A stretch of 64,000 nucleotides of DNA from Forficula auricularia (taxonomy: Eukaryota > Arthropoda > Insecta > Dermaptera > Forficulidae): contig JALMQS010000099.1 in assembly GCA_024734495.1 (NCBI GenBank), positions 66,934,291 through 66,998,290 of the forward strand. Direction: 5' to 3'. Positions 20,647 through 32,182 of the stretch are shown here, one piece after another. Each line of letters begins with the position of its first letter. The stretch's first letter is position 1. The notes below the pieces were generated by a model, which did no database searches, was not told the DNA's origin, and saw only the letters and a list, made by a program, of their open reading frames with translations. The translations under genes and the position numbers were made by a program.

Positions 20647-22869
20647 TAAAATTTCTACCAGTCCGTCTCTCTCCAGAGAAAATTTCGTTGCAAAAATATT
20701 CATATTTATTATTCCAAAGTAAGAATTTTATAATCATGGAGAAAAAATCTAATTTATATAAAAATGGGAGCTCTGTATCTGTACGCTAATATTTTGTATG
20801 CTCTCTACCATCATATATTTAAATTACATTCAAAACAAAATTTTACATCTAGTACTTTGATAATGAGAATAAAAGCTGATTAGATTTTGATTGAAATCGT
20901 ATCTCGTAAAACTTACTAAACTTCAGTAAGTTACTTTTGACATTTTCAATTCATTAAAATGTTTTCTCTCTTTTTGAGAAATTTCAAAAAAGTTAATGAA
21001 CAAAGTATTCATCAAAATCGGTAGAGATCATGAAAACCAAATCATAGCTTCATTTAGGTATATTCAAGATTTTATGATTATATACCATGTCAAGAAATCT
21101 TCAAAAAATCTGCATAATTTCAATCTTTGAAAAAACTATTTTCATATTATTTAATTATTTATTTGACCGACAAAACTGTAAAAAACTTTACTCCTAACAG
21201 GTATTCAGCTAGTGCTTCTCTTAGGGCAACGCAAAACCTACCCTAAAGGCATTTCCTAATTAGATATCCTTTATTAATGGGAGGGTTTGAGAGGACAAAT
21301 GGATGACAAACTGATAGAAAACGTAAAGAATTTAATTGATTAATATAATAATATCGTATGATAGTACTAAATGAAGCGCAGATTGGACGAGGAAACTAAG
21401 AGGGAAAATAAACAAAGAAATGTGTATGTGGTGGAGAGTGTGGGAGGCCATGGATAAGTGAGAATAATATTTTTTCTTTTAAAATTATAAATGTTTATAG
21501 TAGAAACGACAAGGATGTATAATGTAATATAGTAGTATAATATCTAAAATAGAGATGTAAGTAGTCCTCGAAAAGCGGAAGGACGGAATCCAATAAATAA
21601 ATAAATAATACATATATTACAGTATACAGTCTGTTCTATTTATTGAGTGATAAGTGAAATAAAATTGAGACATAACACAGAGATGCTATTTATTTAAACA
21701 AATGTGTGTGCCTGATTTCAGCTTATAAGCTCCACATACAACAATTATAAATTTATCTGATTTTCTGTATTTTTGAAGCAGGAGTTTCAGAAAGCCCGAA
21801 ATTGATCCCTCTATTTTTTTCAATTACAGAGGTTTTGGTACCAAAACAAACTTGCGTCGTCTTTCTCTTCTTGAGCTATCGTGAAAATCGTAATTTGAAC
21901 ATACAAAACATGTTCAAAAAAGCAAATAAGAAATGGTTTGCGAAGACTTGCCAAGCCAGAGAAAATACATGTATGGTATACCTATATATTCGGAAGCTGA
22001 GTATGGTACTGTCAGATTTTTCGTTATAGAAACAGCACTATCACTGAAATTTATTTTTTTGATTACATCTAAAGAGTCACGATTGCCTAGTTAGGGGATT
22101 TGAGTAGCCGCGTGCATTCTGCATCGTCTTGATGACAATAACAATGCTAACCATGATAAAAAAATAACACTAAACCCTCAATGGCTAAATGAATTTTGTA
22201 TCTATCCGAAGTCAACCAAATAAAAAAAAATACCTAGTTATACATTTCCGAATTGATTTTTATTTTAGTTGAATAAATAAACGTAAATTTCTTTTTTTAG
22301 CATGTAAATGCTTATTTTAGCTTTGATGGAGAGCAGAGAATGAGAAAACAGTGAGTGTGAAATTGTTTGCTTACCACTTAATAATTTTATCCTGTCAAAA
22401 TATTATTTCATTCTTTATATTTTGAGGACAAATTACAGGAAGAAAAAGATAGAGATTAGAATATCAGAAATTCGCTTGTGATAAAGAAAATCTTACCAGA
22501 CCACTATATCATGTTTCTATGTCCAGTGGTTCTGGCTGTTTTGATGATGTGAGTCAGTGTATCGGGCAAATAATTTTATATATATGTAGATAGATAGAGA
22601 GATAAGGAAATTATTTTTTCTTTAAAATATAGAATATATAATTTCAAATAAATTTATGTAATTTGAATAAAAATGATACAAAAGCTTACTCACAGTTTTT
22701 AAAAGAATAACTGTAGTAAATTTGTTCCAGATCGAACAGTGTTTAGAATTGTAATATTTTGCCACCTCTTTCAGCCCCCACTCACTCATTTTGGCTATTG
22801 ATTTTTACAGCATACATTTTATATAGTCTTAAAAACTAACATTACAAAATTTGGTCTATATCGGAGAGA
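20647..22869. other. AT-rich DNA without recognisable genes
   Basis: A copy of the degenerate dispersed block lies near 21835-21920 (TTTGGTACCAAAAC, then CTTGCGTCGTCTTTC). No exon was supported. Confidence 0.4.
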
Positions 22870-23353
22870 GTTGATGGAACCACAACTCATCCACATTCAT
22901 GCCATCCAATTCGGGAACAAAATAGTCAGTTATCATGGCTCTATACCGGTCTCCATTAACGGTAACTGACTCTCAGCATTATTTCGGAAGAAGTATGGCC
23001 CAATGACTCCACCAGCCACCGAGCACAAACAGTCAGTTTTTGTGGATGTAATGGCGTCTCAAGGGTCTCATGTGGATTCTCTTCACTCCAAATGCGGCAA
23101 TTTTGCTTGTTGACGTAGCCAACATTCTGGCGTTATTGCCAACATACGGCCCCATATGCTCGAAAAAGTGGTTGAAAATTGGACCTGTAGAATTGGATTT
23201 ATTCGAGCCAGCCGCGGCGACCACATGCCAAAATCATATTTAAACATTAATGGCATAAAATTATCCTTCCAATAAAGCCAAATTGATGGACATTAAAACG
23301 ATTTTCTTGTGTTTATTTCAATTCGAAGTTCTATACCTCTAAAAAAAACACCC
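22870..23353 (-). mobile_element. Chimeric Tc1/mariner-like non-autonomous element, truncated copy
   Basis: This matches the right-hand ~490 bp of the element at 25870-26792, from GATGGAACCACAACTCATCC to the terminus CTCTAAAAAAAACACCCG. It keeps the same internal junction, where transposase sequence on the minus strand (TVNGDRY; IAAFGVKRI) meets an inverted transposase 3' end on the + strand (ANI, then HMLEK.). The left terminus is lost. Sharing the junction shows that the chimera transposed as a unit. Confidence 0.85.
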
Positions 23354-23993
23354 GTTAGATTAAGGAAAGCTACTGCATTTCAACTTATTTTAATAATTTT
23401 CCTTAATAATTTACATAAACAAAGTGAGTTATTATTTATTAAGGAGAATGTTGTTTTGATATTGAAGTTTTTACCTCCCGCATCTCCCCCACTAGCATTG
23501 CTACTTGGAAAAATCTCAACATGTTTTTCAACTTGTAAAGTAGGAACTACTATGTAAACCCATTAAATAAATATTTAATTATCTGTTGCAGGGCCGCATG
23601 CATAAAATCATAAAGTTTCTTGAAACATTTAGATTTGTAAGTACTTAATAGAAAACGTAAAATCAAATTCGCCCTGATAAAAGCCGATTTTTAAAATAAA
23701 CATCTCATTAGGGTTATTTGGATAGATATTCCTAGAGACTATTTGAAAAATAGTGAAAATGATATGAAGAATAAGATTTCTGATTTTTAAATTTTGAATT
23801 GATATCTAGATTATATTTGTGTTAATTTTAAGTAGATACGTATAAGTATTTTATTTCCGATTGAATATATAAAACAGACAATCAGACAGTGAACAGTGAA
23901 AGAAAAAGTTAATAATATCGTTTAATTAAAAATTATCTACCCAGAAACTAATATCCCTAGCTTGTCCAAATTCCTGATATCACTTTTGTATAC
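23354..23993. other. AT-rich DNA without recognisable genes
   Basis: No feature supported. Confidence 0.4.
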
Positions 23994-23995
23994 TA

Positions 23996-24568
23996 CACTC
24001 ACTAGCAAAGAAATGGAATCCCTCTCTTTTCATTAATTCAATGATATTTTGTATGTTTCTTTGTAATTTATTAGAAATTTAAATATTTTTCCTACAAGTT
24101 TCATTTTTCAGCATTTAATGGGCCCTCTACACTATGGCCCAACGTGAGCCAAACATGTTGACCATGTTTGTTTGACCACCAGTAAAACGAGTTAATTGGA
24201 CGGTGCCTCCACACAGTGGTCCAAGAGTTGGGCCAATGTCTATGGCCTTGTGGAAAGGACACCTACCCACTGGGCACTTTCTTTGTGTAACCTTGGCCCT
24301 CTTTGACATATCGAAAAGACCGCTCCAAAGGCCAACCATCGCCAATCTCATCGCCAGCGTCAACCAATGACCAATACAAGCCAACCCCTCTACACATTGG
24401 CGTTAGCTTGAATTGGTCCAAATTGGCTCATAATGTAGAGGAGGCATAAAATAAATGTAGAATGATAACCTAATGGAAATATATTATATTATTATTATTA
24501 TATTTGAGAATGAAAATTACATTTAATAACTCGCAAGGGAGGTGATTCCATTTCTTTGCTCGTGAGTG
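23996..24568. mobile_element. TA-flanked MITE with a nested GC-rich insert
   Basis: The left end CACTCACTAGCAAAGAAATG and the right end, inverted, CACTCACGAGCAAAGAAATG continue as GAATC. They form strong terminal inverted repeats of about 25 bp, with TA immediately outside on both sides as in Tc1/mariner elements. Inside, 24119-24446 is a distinct GC-rich segment with its own inverted ends (GGGCCCTCTACACTATGGCC versus inverted GCCTCCTCTACATTATGAGC), so a second element is probably nested. The reading frame on the minus strand inside has no recognised product. Confidence 0.78.
24119..24446. mobile_element. Nested GC-rich inverted-repeat element
   Basis: The ends carry CCTCTACA.TATG in inverted orientation. 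The interior repeats the theme CC.C.ACA..TGG several times (24121, 24208 and 24389 areas) and is rich in TTGGCC/GGCCAA words, with composition far from its surroundings. There is no reading frame of known family. The superfamily is unknown. Confidence 0.6.
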
Positions 24569-24571
24569 TAT

Positions 24572-25869
24572 ATGCACTCTATGTAGGAATACGAGAAGCT
24601 ATTTTCAAGAAGGAAATTCACAAAAAGTAGGATTAATTCTAATTTTGGGTAAAAATAATAATAAAGTTAATAAAGCTTTTATTAAAACCTACCTAGATTT
24701 CCCATTTCCATTTTTTTTTTAATTTTTCTTATTTAAGTAATTAAATCTTCTTGATTTGCTTTGTGGTTTTAAAAAAATTCCATAACGAAAAAAGTCAATA
24801 GTTATTTTTATTGGTCATGGTCGATATCAATATTGTGCATTATTTACTATCTTTTCTGATTAACAACTATCGTTAGAATTAAGATATGTTATGTGGGGCC
24901 TGAGATAATTTTTTATTCTTAAGATTGGGCCAAGTACTCCTAAAAGTTGGACACCCCTGGTCTATACCGCGCTCTTTGGGCTGCCTATCTTTGAATTCAC
25001 TCAATTTTTTTAACTTTATCCTAATGGGTATGGCAAATGAGAGTATGTGTTATCAAATTATGTGTACGCTCTAGCTCAAAAATCAATGAGGTTATCAAAA
25101 TAAAATGTTATACTAGACAATATTTATATAGTTTTATATCATATACTCAAATATTCTTGATTGTTTAAAAATACTTATGTACAATTTTTTATTCTTTTAT
25201 CCAATGTGCTTAATTAGAAAAAACTTATATTATTAAAAAAATCTTTTGGGGTTTATTTATTTAGACCATCTTCACTTAAAAATAAAAATTCTCTCCACTT
25301 AGATAATTTTTCAAAAATCTAAAAACAAGTAAAAAATTGAACATTACATGATTACTTTTTCACATGATGTATTGGATGAAATAAAATTTTTTTAGTAAGT
25401 AAGAAATGTTTTTTAATTATGGAGATTGGATAAAAGAATAAAAAAATATACATACCATAAATATTTTATATTGAAATTAAAAGCTGAAGTCGATCTCTGA
25501 GGGGGTGAACCTTACATATGGTTTTACTCTCGTGATTTCTTCTAATTTCTATAAATATACGGATGCGAGGTTTTTGTTGATGATAGATATAATTATGTGT
25601 TTCATATTCATGCTAATTTATTCCGAATTCAAAAAAGATAAAAGGAAGCTCAAAAACAAGTATGTGCTTGAAACTCCTATCTTAGCGCAGTGATTATTTA
25701 GCAAAAAAAGTTTACTACTATAGATATATGTAAAATTTTGTATATACATAATCACATAATACATACCTACCTAAAAGCTTAAAATAATTCAGATTTAAGA
25801 AAAAAAATTATTAAAACATACTGTTGTATTTATTCTTATGATATTACATAGTACATGTATGTATATATA
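24572..25869. other. AT-rich DNA; one possible hAT-type end
   Basis: Near 24893-24962, GGGCCTGAGATAA … GTTGGACACCCCTGG resembles one end of an hAT-type MITE without a visible partner. The rest shows nothing. Confidence 0.35.
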
Positions 25870-26792
25870 GGGTGTTTTTTTTAGAGGTATAGAACTTCGA
25901 ATTGAAATAAAAACACAAGAGAAAATCGTTTTAATGTCCATCAATTTGGCTTTATTGGAAGTTGATAATTTAATGCCATTAATGTTTTAAATATGATTTC
26001 GGGCATGCGTTTTCACGCGGCTGGCTCGAATAAATCCCAATTCTACAGGTCCAACTTTCAACCACTTTTTCGAGCATATGGGGCCGTATGCTGGCAACAA
26101 CGCCAACGAATGTTGGCTTCCAAGTCCCCTAATCGCTTCTGGTTTGTTGGCGCAGACGAGCGACTTCACATATCCCCAAAGAAAATAATCCAATGGTGTA
26201 AAATCGCACGATTCTGGCTACAATCGATTATGGTCCATTCCATGCGAAATCATGCGCTTCATCGAATGTGACGTGCGCTGTGCGGCATGGAAGCGCCGTC
26301 TCTGTTGGAACCACAACCTCATCCACATTCATGCCATCCAATTCGGGAACAAATAGTCGCTATCATGGCTCATACCGGTCTCCATTAACGGTAACCGACT
26401 CTCCAGCATTATTTCGGAAGAAGTACCATGGCCCAATCGATTCACCAGCCCATAGAGGACACCAAACAGTCAGTTTTTGTGGATGTAATGGCGTCTTACT
26501 GGTCTCATGTGATTCTCTTCACTCCAAATGCGGCAATTTTGTTGTTGATCGTAGCCAACATTCGTGGCGTTATTGCTAACATACGGCCCCATATGCTCGA
26601 AAAGTGGTTGAAAATTGGATCCGTAGAATTGGATTTATTCGAGCCAGCCGCGGCGGCCAGCTATGCTCGAAATCATATTTAAACATTAATGGCATAAATT
26701 ATCCTTCCAATAAAGCCAAATTGATGGACATTAAAACGATTTTCTTGTGTTTTATTTCAATTCGAAGTTCTATACCTCTAAAAAAAACACCC
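25870..26792 (-). mobile_element. Chimeric Tc1/mariner-like non-autonomous element, full copy (923 bp)
   Basis: Long terminal inverted repeats begin GGGTGTTTTTTTTAGAGGTA and contain CTTCGAATTGAAAT, ATCGTTTTAATGTCCATCAA and CTTTATTGGAAG. They extend inward to include the last ~50 codons of a transposase in each orientation, giving arms of roughly 230 bp. The middle carries further transposase sequence on the minus strand only. The element therefore has two transposase 3' ends pointing outward. A truncated relative with the same junction is at 22870-23353. Exact target duplications are unclear. Confidence 0.88.
25987..26545 (-). pseudogene. Transposase fragment, Tc1/mariner superfamily DDE type
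   Basis: Read on the minus strand across several frames, the order is IAAFGVKRI, HYIHK, VTVNGDRY, VPELDGMNVDEV, then after a deletion SCDFTPLDYFLWGYVKSLVC, NKPEAI and GFIRASR near the end. The PLDYFLW block holds the third catalytic aspartate of the family. The N-terminal half and the second aspartate region (QQDGA in relatives) are missing or scrambled, and there are multiple stops and frameshifts, so it encodes nothing functional. It is carried inside the chimeric element. Confidence 0.8.
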
Positions 26793-27540
26793 GATAGATA
26801 GACTTATGTATACAGATAGTATTTATTTGTTCAATACAGTTTGTTATTCTAATGGTCTTGGTTTGGTAATCCAATAATTAGAATGAATAGTAGTGCATTA
26901 TATCTTAAAATAATATAACAAATAAATATACAAATTCATAGCTAATATAATCACAATAGATACATATAGCCTTTATTCATTCAAGACCCACAAGTACATT
27001 CAACTCCGATTCAATCCCCGAAGTTTCTTCTACTTTTCACGATTCAAGGGTCCATCTCGGACTATAGAAGGTTTTTTGGTGAAAACTTCTTGTAACAATG
27101 TCATTACAAAAACAAAAAGTCCTGTATAATAATACAATTTACATTTAATTTTAACTGACTCCCAGCTAAGTAAAGATCGAAAGTTTTCAATATCCATACG
27201 ATAATGACCCCACGAAAAATAATATTTATAATTTAAAAAATACTGATGATGAAGGCCAAGTCTTCTTAACTATAGTCTCAAACAAATAAATAATATATAT
27301 ACAGATATAAAATTTCGATATATATGTTTATATTTGCACCAAGCAGAGGACAACCTCTTTGTTTCTCTTTATGATACAATTTACACTTTATTCAGTCATA
27401 GATGTATAGATTTATTTATATACTGAGTGGTAAGAAAGGTACAGAAATATTTGAATTCAAATAAATTTATACCACACTCTCTCAGCTCTTAACGTATGGA
27501 CAAATGGACATTCACTTTGTGATTGTGTTAGGTTCCCTCA
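26793..27540. other. AT-rich DNA without recognisable genes
   Basis: No feature supported. It ends at a C-run (27543-27559). Confidence 0.4.
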
Positions 27541-27779
27541 GCCCCCCCCCCACCCCCCATGCCCTGAATAAGCACAAGCAAAATCTCGTGTTCGTAATTG
27601 CAATCGAATTCAAAACTAGAGTGCAATTCCCAGGTTAGCTGATCGGGGTCATGGCGAACTTCAAAATCAATCCTTTGAACTGTTATTCATAATTGGTAGC
27701 AATGCAAATGCTCCGGTGTATTTTTTGCAGCTTCTTTAGCCAATTTCACCGTTAGGTCAACGAAACAAAAAAAAAATTG

Positions 27780-28178
27780 ATTTCCTTTGCATCGTTGAGT
27801 AATTATACTAATCTCGAACTAAATGGCATCCCTTGGAGCGGAATCCTGGTGGGGAGAGCAGGCACAATAGACCTCACGTCAAGCACCACGTGGTCCCTGC
27901 TCCCCACTTTCCGTCTTCCGCCTCCCTCAATGTCTCGTCTTGAGCGCCTGGTCTTCAGTCAGTCAGTCGCTCACGAGCATCTGCCCAGCCTCAGCAGAGC
28001 TCGTGTTCTCGTCTCTTCCAGTTCTTCTTCTGCATTTTGTGGCTGTATATGAGTGTGTGAATGTGTCTGTGAAGTGTTGTTGAGTGTCGTTGTTGAAATC
28101 TATTCGAGCTGTGCGGGTTTTGGTGTGATTGTGGCGCCCCCGAGTTCGGGACCGGGGCTAGAGGCGCCCTCGGGATTA
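27780..28178 (+). promoter_or_regulatory. GC-rich promoter and 5' UTR candidate
   Basis: This is the most GC-rich non-transposon stretch in the window. It has a perfect CCACGTGG E-box-type palindrome at 27886-27893, set between GGGGAGAGCAGG (27851-27862) and its near-inverse CCTGCTCCCC, which could fold into a stem. At 27955-27967 the arthropod initiator word TCAGT occurs three times in overlap (TCAGTCAGTCAGT). The likely transcript start is there, leaving a ~220-nt leader to the ATG at 28179. Short upstream ATGs occur at about 28047 and 28053. The location is inferred from composition and motifs only. Confidence 0.45.
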
Positions 28179-28262
28179 ATGCACGGCTCCAAGAAAACCT
28201 CCTGGCTGCTGGTGGCATTGCTCAAAGCAGTCCGGGGATTTACCAAAAAGAAACAAACTAAG
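28179..28262 (+). CDS. Candidate first coding exon, product unrecognised
   Basis: The ATG at 28179 opens 28 codons (MHGSKKTSWLLVALLKAVRG, then FTKKKQTK) that stop at AAG followed by GTACCGG, a usable splice donor in phase 0. The same frame is open upstream to an ATG at 28053, which would add 42 residues rich in G, S and P. The peptide is a short hydrophobic stretch (WLLVALL) between basic segments and could be a membrane-proximal or mitochondrial N-terminus, but that is speculation. Codon GC is high compared with the surroundings. Without the donor, the frame would continue to 28352. No homologous family was recognised. The donor is not strong, so a single-exon or non-coding reading remains possible. 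Confidence 0.42.
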
Positions 28263-28959
28263 GTACCGGTGCTACTCCTACATCCGTCTTTCCTTCCTTG
28301 CCTTTCGAGAAATTATTTAAAATATGTTTACGTTGGCGGAGAATCAAGATGACCGTGAGAGGAGTCTTAAGAGGCTTCAGGGAAATCCCGTAAACAGGTA
28401 CACTGGACCAGACACAATAAAAGCTCAAGCGGTTTCAAGTGGCCAAGAAAAATGCCAGAACTCACAGACAAAATATAAAGATGATGGTATCTTAATGTTC
28501 AAGTACCTATTAAATTGTTGAAGAAGAATTTTGACCGGCAAGCATTGGAGAAGCCTTTTTTTATGCCTTAGTAACTTACTCTTTAAATGCCGCTGACTGG
28601 AATACTGAATTTATTATAAATTTAAATTACAATTTTCTTATTCGGGAATGTTTGAAGCAGGGAGAAACATCATTTTAGAACATGATTTGTCTAGATTCTT
28701 ACGATAATCCTAGAGCAAGAGCCCGTAAAAAGTTTGTTCGGTTGCGAAAATATTTATGTTTTCATTACAAAGAAAGTATGACAAATTTTAAAAAATCAGA
28801 AAATGTTTTAACTCTTGTACGTTGTGAATTGAAATTTCTACTGATAAAATACGCAAATTGCAAATAAACAAACACGTTTTGGGTGCCTCCTCTTCTTATT
28901 AAAATAATAATAATAATTTAAGCAATTTTAAAGCTTTATTCTAAAATAAAGGAAATTAA
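28263..28959. other. Intron candidate or intergenic, no feature
   Basis: AT-rich sequence with an AAT run near 28905. No acceptor-bounded exon was recognised. Confidence 0.4.
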
Positions 28960-29235
28960 TTACTGAAGGAGATAATAAAAGAGTGTGTCTTCTGCTTGAA
29001 TTATACATTTTATTTATAACGAGACTATAGCTTCGAGAGTTTGCTCTTCATCAGTCTATTACAATTGATTCACAGAAATTAATGTATGAATGTACATTTC
29101 CATTCCATTCATACATTAATTCCTGTGAATCAATTGTAATTGACTGATGAAGAGGGCAAAGCTCTCGAAACTAGTCTCGTTATAAATAAAATTTATAATT
29201 CCAGCAGAAGACACATTCTTTTGTCTCCTTCAATA
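28960..29235. mobile_element. Foldback element with CTGATGA…CGAAAC hairpins
   Basis: A nearly perfect palindrome of about 276 bp. The left arm 28960-29097 (TACTGAAGGAGA, then GTGTCTTCTGCTTGAATTAT) is mirrored in 29101-29235 with under ten base differences and only a few bases of spacer. On the + strand the right arm reads CTGATGA-AGAG-GGCAAAG-CTCT-CGAAAC. On the minus strand the left arm reads CTGATGA-AGAG-CAAA-CTCT-CGAAGC. Both resemble hammerhead ribozyme cores. There is no coding sequence. Confidence 0.92.
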
Positions 29236-32182
29236 TATAAAAATGCTGCTACTCTCGGCAAAAAACTTTCAATTTATAAATAATTACTTTTTAAAATTAG
29301 CTTACAGAGAAACAAGATAGGAAAAGAACTAATTATTATTGATTTCGGGAAAAAATGAAATTTTACATAGGATTAAAGAGTTCAGCCAGCCATTTATAAA
29401 TAACAATCTGAAGTCATGAGGAAGATTTGGAAATTAAATAGAAACCTTGGCTTTGGAGATGTTTTCTGACAGAACACTTTTATCCTCTATAATTAAACTA
29501 CAGACAGCTGCTATATTTTTTCTTCGTGAAATTTTATATTTTTTAGATTTTCCGTTTATTTGCTAAATTTTTTATAAAATTTTGGCAAAATATAAGTAAA
29601 AATAAAAATAATATATAGGTAAAAAATAAATATCCCCTCACAGTAATGATTACGATTTTCCGCGATTATAAATATATATATATATATATTTTTATTTATT
29701 GCCTATCATATATTACATGAGCCCCGATTATATACTAATGTAAAATATATTGATAATAGTATTTTTTAGGTTTCTGACGTAATTTGCAAATGCGCGCTTA
29801 AGGCCCCTGACAACTAATCTGCCACTGTCTATTATTTATTATTAAATTTATTTTCTTGGGACCATCGACATGTTTTATCATATTAGCGAAAATATATCAA
29901 GTGTGTCTTTGACAAAAGTTACTTTAGTTACTAAATTGAAAAAACATTCCCACAATGCTCTAGAGTTTGACAAATTGAGTTGTAAATGATTGAAGTTTCG
30001 GAGAAAACAAATTCAAGGCGAGAATTCTAGTCACATATTTTTCATTTATATGTAAATCGTCCAATGTTTTTCATTTCCATTAATTTGTTGTTGTTGTGTT
30101 TTTTGCATTTGCTCAAGAGAAGAGTATCAACGGAACTGTTATCTGATTAGAATCCTAGTGATGGACGTTACAAATTCTTTTGCATCATCTAGTTTTAATG
30201 TTGATTCAAGACTGACGGAATTTTGTTTACATAATTTCCTAGGGTTTCGTTCATACGTAAATCGGGACCCTATTAGTGCCAATATAATATCTCTCTGTCT
30301 ATCCGTCTGACAATGATTATAACTCCTAAACTAAATAAGATACAAATCTGAAATTTACAACTTATATATATTCACTTTACCGAAATCACAGATCGTATTA
30401 AAATTTTTGGAGATGGTTTAATTCTTTTTAACTCGAAAATTAACCTTTTTTATCATGGGCTCTGATGGAAACATCTCCTTATAGAGAATTAGGCTAAAAA
30501 TTTCAATTTAATTCATTTTATATTGACGGTGTGAGAAGGCCCCAAATTGGCCATTTTTAGGTGATTTTTGTAGCTGTGAGCATTCAGAAGTGGCTTAATT
30601 TAAAATTATGAAAAAATTCCCCAAATTCGGCAATTCTCTCCTTATCAACCAGAAATAAAAAGGAATTTTATATCTTATGTATTTTGGAAGCCTAAAGTTT
30701 TGCAACCCTACGGTATGCAAGTCCGGCTCGCATTTGGCAGGCTCTCTTTTTGCCCTTGTTAAAAGGCGAATTACAATTGCCTTCATTTTCATTCCAATAA
30801 AATATTTCACATGAATATTATTAATTGTACTCCGAAATAGAATCACCATAAAATCAAATGTCAAATTACTGCTCTGCTGTGGATTTTGCACAATTATTAA
30901 ATCCTATATATGTTTAATTATTTTTTATAAATAAATAAATAAAAAAAAAATGCTGTGAGACTTTTAGAGAAATGAAATTGGGGCATGGGATAAAGTTGAG
31001 TGGAGGCAAGTGGCTGCCTCAAACCCGTCTTAGTAGTCGATAATATTGATAGAAAAAATAATAAATAAAATAAATAAAGATCCTAAAATTAAAAAAATTA
31101 AAAAATCTTACTCTTCTGTATACCGAAATTCATATATCTCAAAAACAGAAAGCTTTAGAAAATTCTGTTCTGGTTCTAGAATTTTTTTATTTCTAAAATG
31201 AAGAAGAAATTACATTTTTGGCTTTCTATCTCCAAAACGTCTCTTTAAAAATGCAAAGAGATTGAATTATTATATAGGGTGCCTCTCAAACGGTTGTATC
31301 TATGACCTGAAATTTGACAAACCATTTGTATTGATAATAAGCTACCCCAATTTCATTTTTCTAGCTCAAACCGTTCTCTGATATAAATCAACAAAATTTG
31401 CAGATATGGCGCCGAGTCTTGGAATGCTTTAAGTTTTTTCCTCAAATTTAATCTTGTAAATTCAAGGTTATTCTACCACAATCGTGAACTGTTTCATACT
31501 ATTATCAGGCGCATTAGTTTCCTAAAGATAGAAAAAAATTTAAAATTGATTAACATTTTTTGCTCAAATTCATTAAATGGTCGATAGACAAGAATCGAGC
31601 CCCTTGAGTTCATTTTAAAAGGGTTAACAAAAAAAAAAAAAAAAAAATACTGGCCTGCTCCTGAACACTCGGCAGTATGCAGTACATAAATAGAATTATG
31701 CGGGAACTCATTTTATATTTTAAAAAAATGCCTAATCAGATACATCATCAATTTTTTAACGCTTGAGTTAATTTCAATCTATAGGTATATTTTTATTTTA
31801 TTTTTTTAAGTTAGATTATACAACTAAAAGCCGCAAGGCATGGATGGCGCCTTTGGATCAAAAGAAGAGCGTTTTGAATATATATTGAATCGATTTTTTT
31901 TAGTGTTGAGAGGAGTCAATTTCACGCTCTGACATCTCAAGTATTCCTGAGAGAGGCGCCTGCAGTCTGCATAAAAATAAATATTAAATTAAGATATAGT
32001 AATGCTTAGACAAGATTTCTTAAAATTATAACTCAAAGGTAAATAAGGAAATGGCAGGATCAATAAAAAAATAACACTGAACACTCATTTTTTTCTTATA
32101 AAATTTTTTATTAAAAAAAGAAAATTTAAGCACAGAAGAAGTCATCTATTTTTACTATATATTGTGTAATTTTTGTGTATAT
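29236..32182. other. AT-rich DNA without recognisable genes
   Basis: A (TA)n run lies at about 29671-29690, a block of dispersed-repeat flavour (TCTATCCGTCTGACAATGAT, then TATAACTCCTAAACTAAATA) near 30298-30345, and a poly-A of ~19 near 31629. No exon was supported. Confidence 0.4.

Noticed and set aside
26268..26801. Frames on the + strand in the chimeric element
   Set aside because: Reverse reading or inverted terminal repeat of transposase remnants.
27777..28218. Frames over the promoter island (91 codons + and 75 codons -)
   Set aside because: They lie in the GC-rich leader, have low-complexity Ser/Pro/Arg text and no domain.
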